Source: Parapedobacter tibetensis | GTDB taxonomy: Bacteria; Bacteroidota; Bacteroidia; Sphingobacteriales; Sphingobacteriaceae | Assembly: GCF_024643205.1 (NCBI RefSeq) | Contig: NZ_JAMKQJ010000004.1 | Location: 62,001-126,000, forward strand | Direction: 5' to 3' | Length of the DNA stretch: 64,000 nt | Part shown: piece after piece, positions 17,499 through 26,295 of the stretch | Position numbering within the stretch: position 1 is the stretch's first letter | Layout: each line of letters starts with the position of its first letter | The notes under the pieces: generated by a model | What the model was told of the DNA's origin: nothing | Seen by the model: the letters and a program-made list of their open reading frames with translations, nothing else | Database searches by the model: none | Translations under genes and position numbers: made by a program

Positions 17499-17942
17499 AT
17501 GATAGTTTGTAACTTAAAAATGCTCGAATTGTTGATAGGTAGCTTAGCCTATGGGAAGAAACTTAGTAAAATTTTAATTGCTCTCTTAGAAGAAGGTTTT
17601 ATAGTGGAAAATGGGGGTTATTTTCTTGAAGTCTTATTAAAGGCACAAAAACATATAGGCGGAAAGGATTTTATTGATAATACAGGATATGAATGCTTTA
17701 TAAATTCTTTACATATAGATGATTATATTGATGATGATTTATTTGTTCAGTCCCTTCTTTTCGTACGAGAATTGAGCAGCAAATGGAGAGAGTTTAATAC
17801 AGAAGAAACTTTGGAAATAATATTGAGCCAGACTGATTTTGGATTCAATATAAAGTTTCATGTGGTCCGCATTGGAGAAGAGTATGTAAATAAACCTAAA
17901 CTAAATGATTTTAGGGAAGCTGTATTGATTCTTCAAAATTAA
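17499..17942 (+). CDS. Candidate immunity protein of cassette 4
   Basis: A 147-residue acidic, helix-rich cytoplasmic protein 23 bases after the toxin tip. The start is uncertain: the ATG at 17499 has no clear ribosome site, and an in-frame ATG at 17520 would give MLELLIGSLAYGKKL. No family is recognised. Position and size are the basis for the immunity call. Its AT-rich composition differs from the GC-richer RHS core pieces around it, fitting a modular import of toxin and immunity genes. Confidence 0.55.
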   Translation: MIVCNLKMLELLIGSLAYGKKLSKILIALLEEGFIVENGGYFLEVLLKAQKHIGGKDFIDNTGYECFINSLHIDDYIDDDLFVQSLLFVRELSSKWREFNTEETLEIILSQTDFGFNIKFHVVRIGEEYVNKPKLNDFREAVLILQN

Positions 17943-18076
17943 TCCCCAACATGACGTATACGTGTTGCGTATGCCGCTATTTCCAAGTCCGGCGCAAGTG
18001 TTAAGCGCAGTGTCATCGTCTCTTGGATTGTCAAAGGCACAGGCCAGGCCACCATACAAAGCCTTTACGCACGTAA

Positions 18077-18742
18077 GACCCGAGCAAGGGTCATTCGTTT
18101 ATTGGTAGGTGGGGTGTGCAGGACAAGTATGCCGAAGTTTACAACCAGGTTTCACCCTACCAATATGCGCTGAACAACCTGATCAGGCTGATAGATAAGG
18201 GCGGCAAGTTCATCGTGGACAAGGATGGACGGATTGTTGCCAAGCCTATGTTAAATTCTGATGGGACGATAGAAACGCATGAAATTAACCAGCGCATGGG
18301 AACATACCATGTCACTACAAAATACGAGAAATACACCATTTATACCAATGCGGGCACACCTGTGGAAGCGTGGAAACGGGTTAGTGAAAAGGTTATCGAT
18401 GGAGAAGGTAGGACGGTGAACGCTGCAAGCGTGGGAATTTCGATGGAAAGCAATTGTTACGGGTATGTACTGACATCTGGATATTTCTATTTGCCGTTCT
18501 TTGATGGTAAACATGAAGATGCGGATTTGGCAAAGGCTGATGAGTTTTTGACGCAGGTGCTGGCGGAAGAGGGTATTAATGTGGATTGGTCCGGTGACGG
18601 ATCGCCGCTTTCGGCAAGCATTGCAGATGGATTTGTGGAAACCAGTAGTGGTCAAAAAGAAAGAAAATATCAGCATATTGCGGATTTCAGATTCAAATTT
18701 AGGGTAAAATATAGGGACTGTAGGAGAAACCGCGTTGATTAG
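18077..18742 (+). pseudogene. Displaced RHS tip with truncated toxin region (cassette 5)
   Basis: An IGRWGVQDKYAEVYNQVSPY core tip is in frame from about 18077, preceded by an in-frame TAA at 18074 and with only GTG 18116 as a start. The core has degenerated (NNLIRLIDKGGK where other copies have NNPxRFIDPDG). The tip includes a SMESNCYGYVLTSGYF segment whose N-C-x-G-Y could be the Cys site of a papain-like or amidase fold, speculative. The frame ends abruptly in a basic stretch (RDCRRNRVD), suggesting truncation or frameshift. No immunity gene of the usual kind follows; the next gene encodes a nucleotidyltransferase-HEPN protein. The stretch 17943-18076 shows no gene. Confidence 0.5.
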
Positions 18743-18853
18743 ATTTTCTTGTCGGACCAACCAATATATTCCTTGGAGTGGTTAACGCTATCACATTGAT
18801 AATATCAGTCCGGTTTTTAGCATGTAGTGGTTAAAAGTTTCTATTTTTACCGG

Positions 18854-19714
18854 ATGAACCCCTTATCCCATTTACCCGAATCCAAACAACATGAAATCGC
18901 CAGAATTCTTGAAATCATCAAGGAGGTGGCGAAGCCTGAGAAGGTCATCCTGTTCGGCAGCCATGCGTCGGACAAGTGGGTGGAAGACGAGTACGTGGAA
19001 GACGGTGTGCGTTACAGCTACATCAGTGACTACGACTTCCTGGTGGTTATCAAGAAAAGCGAGGGACAGGAGAAGGAACATGCCATCATCAGCCATATTG
19101 AGAACCGCACCGGCCACGTTAAGAATGTAGTGAGTCCCATTGTACATGATGTCGACTACATCAATGAGGGATTGCGTCTTGGGCAGTATTTCTTTACGGA
19201 AATCATACATAGAGGCATCCTGCTTTACGACACGGGCAACTACCGATTCACCGAACCTGCTAAACTTACCCTACAGGAAAAAAGAGACAAAGCACAGGGC
19301 TATTTTGAGCTTTGGTTTCCAAGAGGCCGAGGCTTTTTAAAGGGAGCCAAGTTTTACTTGGAGGAAATTGATTTTAGGTTGTCCGCGTTTTCCCTGCATC
19401 AAGCAACCGAATGTTTTTACAGCACCGCGTTGTTGGTATTCACGGGCTACAAACCCAAGACCCATAACCTACAAAAGCTACGCAATTATGCCAAGCACAT
19501 TTCGGTGGAGCTATACGCTGTCTTCCACACACCCGCGCTGGATGACCAGGAGCGCCACCTCTTTGACCTGCTCAAGCGTGGGTATGTCGAGGCCCGGTAT
19601 AAGCCGGATTACGGTATTACCGCAGAGGAATTGCGGATACTCATCGGCACAGTGACACGGATGCAGGATGTGGTGGGTCGGATATGCAGGGAGAAGATCG
19701 GGAAGATATGTTAA
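18854..19714 (+). CDS. Nucleotidyltransferase-HEPN fusion protein
   Basis: A 286-residue fusion. Residues about 28-105 are a minimal nucleotidyltransferase domain with VILFGSHASDKW (the GS helix) and SDYDFLVVI (metal-binding Asp pair). Residues about 150-275 are a HEPN domain with FSLHQATECFYSTALLVF and, at about 205-217, THNLQKLRNYAKH, containing an R-x4-H motif of HEPN RNases. In split systems (MntA/HepT) the nucleotidyltransferase modifies and silences the HEPN RNase; here both sit in one chain. The ATG at 18854 is preferred because an upstream in-frame start would add an unlikely leader. It stands alone, after the last toxin cassette. Confidence 0.8.
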   Translation: MNPLSHLPESKQHEIARILEIIKEVAKPEKVILFGSHASDKWVEDEYVEDGVRYSYISDYDFLVVIKKSEGQEKEHAIISHIENRTGHVKNVVSPIVHDVDYINEGLRLGQYFFTEIIHRGILLYDTGNYRFTEPAKLTLQEKRDKAQGYFELWFPRGRGFLKGAKFYLEEIDFRLSAFSLHQATECFYSTALLVFTGYKPKTHNLQKLRNYAKHISVELYAVFHTPALDDQERHLFDLLKRGYVEARYKPDYGITAEELRILIGTVTRMQDVVGRICREKIGKIC

Positions 19715-19761
19715 GTAATGCCTAATCTGACGAGTTTTAGTCTGTTTTGGGTCGCCTAGAA

Positions 19762-20430
19762 CCGTTTGGAAATGCCCAGCTACCGTTTGGAAAAGGCTTG
19801 AAGTGATACGGTTCTGGTGCTTCGGCGTATGCCGGCGGGTTATTTCCGTACGGAAATGGCGCATTTCCGTATGGTTTTGGTCTGGAACCGTATGGTTAAG
19901 GTGCCCGGTGGATACCCGTGGGTTATGTCCGTACGGAAATGGCGCATTTCCGTATGGTTTTGGTCTGGAACCGTATGGTTAAGGTGCCCGGTGGATACCC
20001 GTGGGTTATTTCCGTACGGAAATGGAGCGTTTCCGTATGGTTTTAGGTTGTAACCGTACGGTGAAGGCGCTGCGGCGTTTGGTTATATGCCTCCGGCATA
20101 CGGTTTTGGAGCATTTCCGTATGTCAATGACCCGGAACCGTTTTATTCCAGAGTCCCGGCATACGGTAATACCTTCCCGGCGTACGGTTACCGTATATTT
20201 CCATACGCCTATGGCTTGGAATAGGATGGTTATAGCGCTCCGCCATACGGTTTTACACCCGCGGTGTTTGGTAATACCCCATTGCCGTACGCCTTTAACC
20301 CGAAACCGTTTTATGCTGCCTTACTACCGTATGGTTAGCCCCATTTCCCGTACGGTTTGGCATATTTTCCGTACGGTTTGACGCCGTATACAAACGGTTC
20401 CGGCCCATTTCCAAACGCCGCAGCCCCAGC
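19762..20430. repeat. 21-bp-period array of CCGTAYGG palindromes with an 83-bp tandem duplication
   Basis: Octamers of the form CCGTACGG, CCGTATGG or CCGTTTGG recur at 19762, 19783, 19804 (variant), 19825 (variant), 19846, 19867 and 19888, exactly 21 bases apart, and continue less regularly to about 20430. Inside it, an 83-bp unit repeats in tandem, with CCGTACGG at 19846, 19929 and 20012. Because the octamer is palindromic, both strands can read Pro-Tyr-Gly every seven codons, but stop codons interrupt every frame. The minus-strand end of the array runs into the small gene at 20335-20508. Confidence 0.8.
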
Positions 20431-20508
20431 AAAAGGTTCAGCGTTAAGAATTTTCAGCAACATTTCTCGCTTACTTTTATTACGTAATTCAATGGTAATC
20501 CGTTCCAT
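20335..20508 (-). CDS. Small protein with antitoxin-like N-terminus and PYG-repeat tail
   Basis: This 57-residue frame starts at the ATG complementary to 20506-20508. The first 22 residues (MERITIELRNKSKREMLLKI) look like the opening of small Bacteroidota proteins that often pair with toxins. From about residue 24 the sequence changes to Phe/Gly/Pro/Tyr repeats (VYGVKPYGKYAKPYGKWG), encoded by the 21-bp array, and stops at TAA 20335-20337. The array continues beyond with PYG units interrupted by stops. Either the original 3' end was replaced by repeat expansion, or it is a repeat protein cut short by mutation. Expression is unproven. Confidence 0.4.
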   Translation of the reverse strand: MERITIELRNKSKREMLLKILNAEPFAGAAAFGNGPEPFVYGVKPYGKYAKPYGKWG

Positions 20509-20669
20509 GATGTAATCTTACTTACCATAAAGTTACGAAATCATTTACCTGTCTGATGCAATCCAGGGGCGGGATGATTTGTATGGTGCCGTGTTAAATT
20601 TGGTTTTATCGGAAATAGACAAGGCATTCCCTCAATTTTAGCCTAAATCTCCGTACTTTTGCCCACGAT

Positions 20670-21407
20670 ATGCTTGAAGATCGTACGTTGAAACCACCGA
20701 AGTTTGACGATTTGATCATCCATGAGGATGACAATCTCATCGTAATCAATAAACCCCCGTTCTTGGCATCCTTGGACGAACGAGAAGGCGGAGAGGCCAG
20801 TGTACTCCGTTTAGCAAAAAAATACCATGCCGATGCACAGGTATGCCACCGGCTTGATAAGGAAACCTCAGGTCTGCTCCTTATCGCCAAAAATCCGGAG
20901 ACTTACCGACTGGTATCCATCGAATTTGAACGCCGAAGGGTATCCAAAATATACCATGCCATTATTGAGGGAACCCATGTCTTCGAGGATCTCTTAGTGG
21001 ATTTCTCGATCCTTAACCTTGGTAACAAGAACGTCACCATTGACCGGGCCAATGGCAAACGCGCTGAAACCTATTTCAAGTCGCTACACTATTTCAAGCA
21101 ATATACCTTGGTGGAATGCCGACCTGTAACCGGTCGGATGCATCAAATCCGCATACACTTGGCCACACAACGTGCAGCCATCGTGGGCGATACGCTTTAC
21201 AAGGGTAAGCCCATTTACCTCTCACAAATCAAAAAGAGGGGTTTCACCTTGGGTAAAGGGCAGGAAGAGCAACCCATCATCAGGCGATTTGCGCTCCATG
21301 CACGTGAACTTCGTTTTACGATTAATGGCAAGGATTATCATTTCGAAGCACCTTATCCTAAGGATTTTGCGACACTGCTACGGCAATTGGAGAAGTTTGA
21401 CAACTGA
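20670..21407 (+). CDS. RluA-family RNA pseudouridine synthase
   Basis: A 245-residue protein that isomerises uridine to pseudouridine in rRNA or tRNA. The catalytic motif CHRLDKETSGLLLIAKN is at residues about 70-86, with the nucleophilic Asp in HRLDKxTSG. VTGRMHQIRIHLA at about 155-167 and GDTLYKGK at about 174-181 complete the family signatures. No S4 RNA-binding domain is present at the N-terminus, which places it with the short RluA/RluC-like members and leaves the target nucleotide open. A TACTTTTG box at 20654 could be its -7 element, close to the start codon. Confidence 0.9.
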   Translation: MLEDRTLKPPKFDDLIIHEDDNLIVINKPPFLASLDEREGGEASVLRLAKKYHADAQVCHRLDKETSGLLLIAKNPETYRLVSIEFERRRVSKIYHAIIEGTHVFEDLLVDFSILNLGNKNVTIDRANGKRAETYFKSLHYFKQYTLVECRPVTGRMHQIRIHLATQRAAIVGDTLYKGKPIYLSQIKKRGFTLGKGQEEQPIIRRFALHARELRFTINGKDYHFEAPYPKDFATLLRQLEKFDN

Positions 21408-21448
21408 TCCAAGAATCCAAGTTTTTCAACGATTTTGTTAAAAAAATG

Positions 21449-21456
21449 TATCTTTG
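21449..21456 (+). promoter_or_regulatory. Candidate -7 box before the metal-efflux module
   Basis: TATCTTTG matches TAnnTTTG exactly and lies 4 bases before the GTG at 21461. A TTG at 21435-21437 is too close to serve as the -33 element. Confidence 0.3.
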
Positions 21457-21460
21457 CTGC

Positions 21461-21787
21461 GTGAAGCTTCTAAGAATCACATGCTTTCTATACATCACTG
21501 CAGTGTCATTCTTCCCCTGCAATGATACATTGGTTGTATATGGGGTTGTTCACATAACCTATATCGCGCCAGCGGAAGATTCACACAATCATTTCCACGA
21601 TTTGTGTGGGCCATTTTGTGTTTGTCCCTGTTGTGGGACTACATTGACATCGAATTTCAATCTACATCATGCAGTAAGTCCGGTTTATTTCCCCATAAAT
21701 TCGGTAAAAATGGGCGTTGATAGCACCAATCACATTCCCAACTCTTATTGTGACGATATTTGGCAACCCCCCAAGTTGACGGCTTAA
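21461..21787 (+). CDS. DUF6660-like small Cys-rich secreted protein
   Basis: The GTG at 21461 gives VKLLRITCFLYITAVSFFPC, a short signal-like helix followed by the Cys-Asn-Asp segment. The in-frame ATG at 21446 overlaps a -7 box and adds an awkward MYLCC start. Residues about 45-65 hold HNHFHDLCGPFCVCPCCG, a His/Cys-dense stretch characteristic of DUF6660-type proteins that precede Cus/Czc efflux genes in Bacteroidota (recalled). Such a cluster could bind soft metals such as copper or silver in the periplasm. The gene ends 117 bases before the efflux pump gene, in the same direction. Confidence 0.7.
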   Translation: MKLLRITCFLYITAVSFFPCNDTLVVYGVVHITYIAPAEDSHNHFHDLCGPFCVCPCCGTTLTSNFNLHHAVSPVYFPINSVKMGVDSTNHIPNSYCDDIWQPPKLTA

Positions 21788-21904
21788 TTTTTCAATTTTT
21801 CCATGTTTTTCCGTAGTGTAGGTCGATTCCGATAGGGACGTCCCGTCGTTTTCGCTTACCTGAGAGCAAGAATTGATTGCCAACGAATTAATCCGTTAAA
21901 CAAA

Positions 21905-24900
21905 ATGTTAAATTACATCATTAAGTTCAGCATCAAGAACAAGTTTATCATTGGCTTGATGACACTCATACTCATCATATGGGGGGCATGGAGTGCAACC
22001 AAGCTGCCCATAGACGCCGTACCCGACATTACGAATAACCAAGTACAGATCATTACGCGCTGTCCGACACTTGCGGGGCAGGAAGTTGAACAGTTGGTTA
22101 CATTTCCCATTGAACAAAGCATTGCTAATGTGCCCAATTTGGAAGAAACACGAAGCATTTCCCGCTTTGGATTGTCTGTCATCACAGCGGTATTCCAAGA
22201 GGACGTCGACATCTATTTTGCCCGCCAGCTCATCAATGAACGGCTCCAAGAAGCTGTGGAGCAAATCCCTGAAGGCATCGGGATACCTGAGCTCGCCCCG
22301 GTAAGCACGGGATTGGGAGAGGTGTACCAATATATCGTGCATCCCAAACCCGGTAGCGAAGACAAGTATTCGGCCATGGACCTGCGTACGATGCAAGACT
22401 GGATCGTGGCTCGTCAGCTAAGAGGAACGCCGGGTGTCGCAGAAATCAACAGTCTTGGGGGGCAACTCAAGCAATATGAAGTGGCGGTCAATCCGGATGA
22501 GCTGAAAGCCATGGATGTAAGTATTCCTGACATCTTTTCGGCATTGGAAGAGAATAACCAGAATACAGGGGGCGCTTATATCGACAAGAAGCCTAATGCA
22601 TATTTCATCAGGGGTATTGGATTGGTCAATTCACTGGAAGACATTGGGGATATTATGGTTAAGAGCAACCCCGGCAGTGTGCCAGTTTACATCAAAGATA
22701 TAGCCAAGGTTCGTTTTGGGAATGCCGTCAGATATGGGGCGCTTACCTATAATGGTGAAGTGGAGGTCGTAGGGGGCGTGGTGATGATGCTCAAAGACGA
22801 GAACAGTAATGAGGTGGTACAACGCGTTAAGCAGAAAATCCCCACGATCCAACAATCGTTGCCCGAAGACGTGATTATCGAACCTTACCTAGACAGAACC
22901 GACCTGGTTGGCCGGGCTATGGGAACCGTGCAAACAAACCTGATTGAGGGGGCCTTGATCGTTATTTTTGTACTGGTTATTTTCTTAGGAAATTTTCGTG
23001 CGGGTCTCATCGTTGCCTCCGCAATCCCTTTAGCGATGCTATTTGCCTTGGGGATGATGCGCGTGTTCGGGGTTAGCGCAAATTTGATGAGTCTCGGGGC
23101 CATTGACTTCGGGTTGATTGTGGATGGTGCCGTTATCGTCGTGGAGGCTACGCTGCACCATTTGGGCTTACGGAAATCCACAGGCAAACTCACACAAAGT
23201 GAGATGGATGAGGAGGTATTCGTTTCCGCCTCGAAGATCCGGACCAGTGCGGCTTTCGGTGAGATCATCATCCTCATTGTGTATATCCCTATTTTGACGC
23301 TGGTGGGTATCGAGGGTAAAATGTTTCGCCCGATGGCCATGACAGTCGGGTTTGCCATATTTGGCGCGCTCATCCTATCGCTCACCTATATTCCCATGAT
23401 GTGCGCCCTCTTTCTACCCAAGAAGATAAATGGAAAGGCGAAATTTTCTGACCGGATGATTGCCTATCTGCAACGTATTTACCAGCCATTGCTGCAAAAG
23501 GCCATCCGTATCAAATATATCCTTATATGCAGCACCGTCGCCGTATTTGCCTTTTCGCTGTTTCTTTTTTCAAGAATGGGGGGCGAATTCATCCCAAACC
23601 TGGAAGAAGGCGACTTTGCCTTCCACTGCATCCTTCCACAGGGAACATCGCTGAGCCAAAGCATCGAAACGTCGATGCAGGCTTCGCGAATCATCAAAAG
23701 TTTCGACGAGGTGAAAATGATGGTGGGTAAAACAGGTGCCGCAGAAGTACCCACGGATCCAATGCCTCCAGAGGCAACGGATATGATGATCATCCTGAAG
23801 CCCCGGGATGAATGGCCGGAGAAGAAGAGCTATAAACAGCTATCGGACGAAATCTTGGAAAAACTGGCCATTATACCGGGCGTATTTTTTGAGGCCAACC
23901 AGCCGATTCAGATGCGTTTCAACGAATTGATGACAGGCGTACGGCAAGATGTGGCCGTAAAGATATTCGGTGAAAACCTTGACTCGTTATTAGTGTATGC
24001 CAATCGGTTTGCAAACCTGATTCGAGGGGTCCGGGGTGTCACCGAACCACAAATTGAACGGATAGCGGGCCTACCACAAATCAATGTCGAATATGATCGT
24101 ACGCGAATAGCCAATTACGGTTTGAACGTCAGGGAACTCAATGATATCTTGAGCATGGCGTTCGCGGGGAAGACCGCTGGACAGGTCTTTGAGAATGAAC
24201 GCCGGTTTGATTTGGTTGTCCGATTGGACAGCACATACAGAACCTCCATTGAGGATGTAAGCAACCTGTGGGTACCACTTCCTTCGGGCAACCAGGTGCC
24301 GCTTTCGCAGCTTGCCGACGTTTCATATAAGGTAGGCCCAGCACAAATCAGCAGGGAAGATGGAAAACGGCGGATTGTCATTGGGTTTAACCTCACCGGA
24401 CGGGATGTGGCCAGTGTGGTACGTGAAATACAGAGAAAATTTGAACAACAGGACAAACTTCCAACAGGCTACTATTATACCTTTGGTGGTATGTTCGAAA
24501 ACCTGCAAGAGGCCTCAGCGCGCCTCATGGTTGCTGTACCTGTGTCCTTGCTGTTGATTTTTATGTTGCTATATTTTACGTTTCACTCCTTCAAGCAGGC
24601 CGCCCTTATTTTTACGGCCATACCCATGAGTGCCATCGGCGGGGTGTTTGCCTTGCTTTTACGCGACATGCCTTTCAGTATTTCGGCAGGCATCGGATTC
24701 ATTGCCTTGTTTGGGGTGGCGGTGTTGAATGGCATTGTGCTCATCGGAACATTCAACCAATTGAAAAAGGACGGATGGGACGATGCGGTGAAGCGGGTCA
24801 TCGAAGGGACGAAAATCCGGTTGAGACCAGTACTATTGACGGCTACGGTGGCCAGTTTGGGTTTCCTGCCCATGGCACTAAGCACTTCGGCAGGGGCAGA

Positions 24901-26287
24901 AGTGCAGCGGCCGCTGGCGACCGTAGTGATAGGTGGGTTGGTTACCGCTACATTCCTCACCTTATTTGTGCTGCCATCGCTATATCTGTTGCTCCATACC
25001 AAAACCAAACGGGGAAATATCAACCCGGCGAAAGGGGCACTGCCTTTGATTGTGGCCTTGGTACTCATGGGGCTTCCTTCACAATTTTCGCTTGCCCAGG
25101 AAAGGGATAGCATGGGGGAACTGACTATCGAAGAGGCCATCTCAATGGCCGTATCCAACAATAGGGGGGTCATGTCGGAAGACCTGGAAATCAAAGCTTC
25201 GGAAAGCAGGAAAAGGACGGCATTCGAATTGCCCAAAACGGAAATCAGCGGACAATATGGCCATTTCAACGGCCTGGAAAAAGACAATGCGTTCCAATTG
25301 TCGCAGACCATTCCCTTTCCGGGCTTGTTCGGCGCACGGAGCAAGTTGCTGCAGGCAGCGGTGGAAGCCAGCCAAATACGGCGCGAAATCACCATAAACG
25401 AATTGAAGAACCAGGTAAGGACCTATTTTTACCAGATCCAGTATTTGCAGCATAACCAACTCAAGTTAGCCCATCTGGACAGCTTATTTGTTGATTTCGT
25501 CAAGGCGGCTTCCATCCGCCATAAAACTGGCGAGACCAGCCAATTGGAAGTAAGCACCGCAAAAACGAAAAGAGGGGAGATCAATTTGCTATTGGACGAA
25601 AACGAGACGCTACTGCGGAATGCCTACAACAGCCTCCATGCATTGCTGAATACCGATGCCGATTTTTCTGTCACTTCAACAGCGACGTACGAGCCCTTGA
25701 AAGTAAGCACGCTGGTGGATAGCGCTGCGATAACCACACACCCCATTGTCCGGGGATTGTATCAGGAGGCGCTCGTTGCCGAACAAAGCAAGAACGTGGA
25801 AAAAGCACAAGCCCTACCCGATATAACAGTGGGTTACACCAGCCAGTCATTGGTGGGCTCCTATATGGTCGACAACCAAGAGCGTTATTATGGGCGCGAC
25901 AAGCGCTTCAACTTCGTCAATGCGGGTATCGCCATCCCCCTCACGCTGGGCGCCACGAAGGGACGTATCCGCGCGCTGGACTATCAAAAGCAGGCAGCAG
26001 AAGCCAGGGGCCAACAACAACAGCGGGTGCTGCGCGCTGAATTGCAGAATGCAATGGAACAATACGAACTGCACATGCAGCGGTACAATTATTTTTTGAA
26101 CCAGGCCTTGCCCAATGCCGCACAAATCATAGCAGCCGCCCAGCTGGGATACCGCACGGGCGAAATCACCTATGTGGAATACCTATACGCGCTGCAAACC
26201 TCCACGGATATTGAGCTGGCCTACCTCAACGCTGTCCAACAACTTAACCAGGCAGTCATCGATATTAACTTCTTAATCAATAAATAA
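21905..26287 (+). CDS. cusA: CusA/CzcA-type heavy-metal RND pump fused to an outer-membrane factor domain
   Basis: A 1460-residue fusion. Residues 1-1040 are a heavy-metal efflux RND permease: first helix at about 11-30, PDITNNQVQI, the porter domains, AIDFGLIVDGAVIVVEA with the charged proton-relay Asp at about 400-416, and TM clusters near 340-500 and 870-1035. From about 1045 a second hydrophobic signal-like segment (LIVALVLMGLPSQFSLAQ) leads into a TolC-type outer-membrane factor domain (LTIEEAISMAVSNNRGVM, GYRTGEITYVEYLYALQ). It should span inner membrane and periplasm and supply its own channel for monovalent or divalent metal export. Adaptor gene 8 bases downstream. This fusion is a recurrent Bacteroidota arrangement. 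Confidence 0.9.
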   Translation: MLNYIIKFSIKNKFIIGLMTLILIIWGAWSATKLPIDAVPDITNNQVQIITRCPTLAGQEVEQLVTFPIEQSIANVPNLEETRSISRFGLSVITAVFQEDVDIYFARQLINERLQEAVEQIPEGIGIPELAPVSTGLGEVYQYIVHPKPGSEDKYSAMDLRTMQDWIVARQLRGTPGVAEINSLGGQLKQYEVAVNPDELKAMDVSIPDIFSALEENNQNTGGAYIDKKPNAYFIRGIGLVNSLEDIGDIMVKSNPGSVPVYIKDIAKVRFGNAVRYGALTYNGEVEVVGGVVMMLKDENSNEVVQRVKQKIPTIQQSLPEDVIIEPYLDRTDLVGRAMGTVQTNLIEGALIVIFVLVIFLGNFRAGLIVASAIPLAMLFALGMMRVFGVSANLMSLGAIDFGLIVDGAVIVVEATLHHLGLRKSTGKLTQSEMDEEVFVSASKIRTSAAFGEIIILIVYIPILTLVGIEGKMFRPMAMTVGFAIFGALILSLTYIPMMCALFLPKKINGKAKFSDRMIAYLQRIYQPLLQKAIRIKYILICSTVAVFAFSLFLFSRMGGEFIPNLEEGDFAFHCILPQGTSLSQSIETSMQASRIIKSFDEVKMMVGKTGAAEVPTDPMPPEATDMMIILKPRDEWPEKKSYKQLSDEILEKLAIIPGVFFEANQPIQMRFNELMTGVRQDVAVKIFGENLDSLLVYANRFANLIRGVRGVTEPQIERIAGLPQINVEYDRTRIANYGLNVRELNDILSMAFAGKTAGQVFENERRFDLVVRLDSTYRTSIEDVSNLWVPLPSGNQVPLSQLADVSYKVGPAQISREDGKRRIVIGFNLTGRDVASVVREIQRKFEQQDKLPTGYYYTFGGMFENLQEASARLMVAVPVSLLLIFMLLYFTFHSFKQAALIFTAIPMSAIGGVFALLLRDMPFSISAGIGFIALFGVAVLNGIVLIGTFNQLKKDGWDDAVKRVIEGTKIRLRPVLLTATVASLGFLPMALSTSAGAEVQRPLATVVIGGLVTATFLTLFVLPSLYLLLHTKTKRGNINPAKGALPLIVALVLMGLPSQFSLAQERDSMGELTIEEAISMAVSNNRGVMSEDLEIKASESRKRTAFELPKTEISGQYGHFNGLEKDNAFQLSQTIPFPGLFGARSKLLQAAVEASQIRREITINELKNQVRTYFYQIQYLQHNQLKLAHLDSLFVDFVKAASIRHKTGETSQLEVSTAKTKRGEINLLLDENETLLRNAYNSLHALLNTDADFSVTSTATYEPLKVSTLVDSAAITTHPIVRGLYQEALVAEQSKNVEKAQALPDITVGYTSQSLVGSYMVDNQERYYGRDKRFNFVNAGIAIPLTLGATKGRIRALDYQKQAAEARGQQQQRVLRAELQNAMEQYELHMQRYNYFLNQALPNAAQIIAAAQLGYRTGEITYVEYLYALQTSTDIELAYLNAVQQLNQAVIDINFLINK

Positions 26288-26295
26288 CAAACGCA

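Noticed and set aside
19817..20381. Plus-strand protein-coding frames across the 21-bp array
   Set aside because: They are frames of a repeat that is open by chance between stops; no conserved start, ribosome site or stable frame. Only the minus-strand frame with an ordinary N-terminus was kept.
19762..20430. CRISPR-like regular array
   Set aside because: The repeats are 8-bp palindromes every 21 bp with no unique 30-bp spacers and no cas genes.
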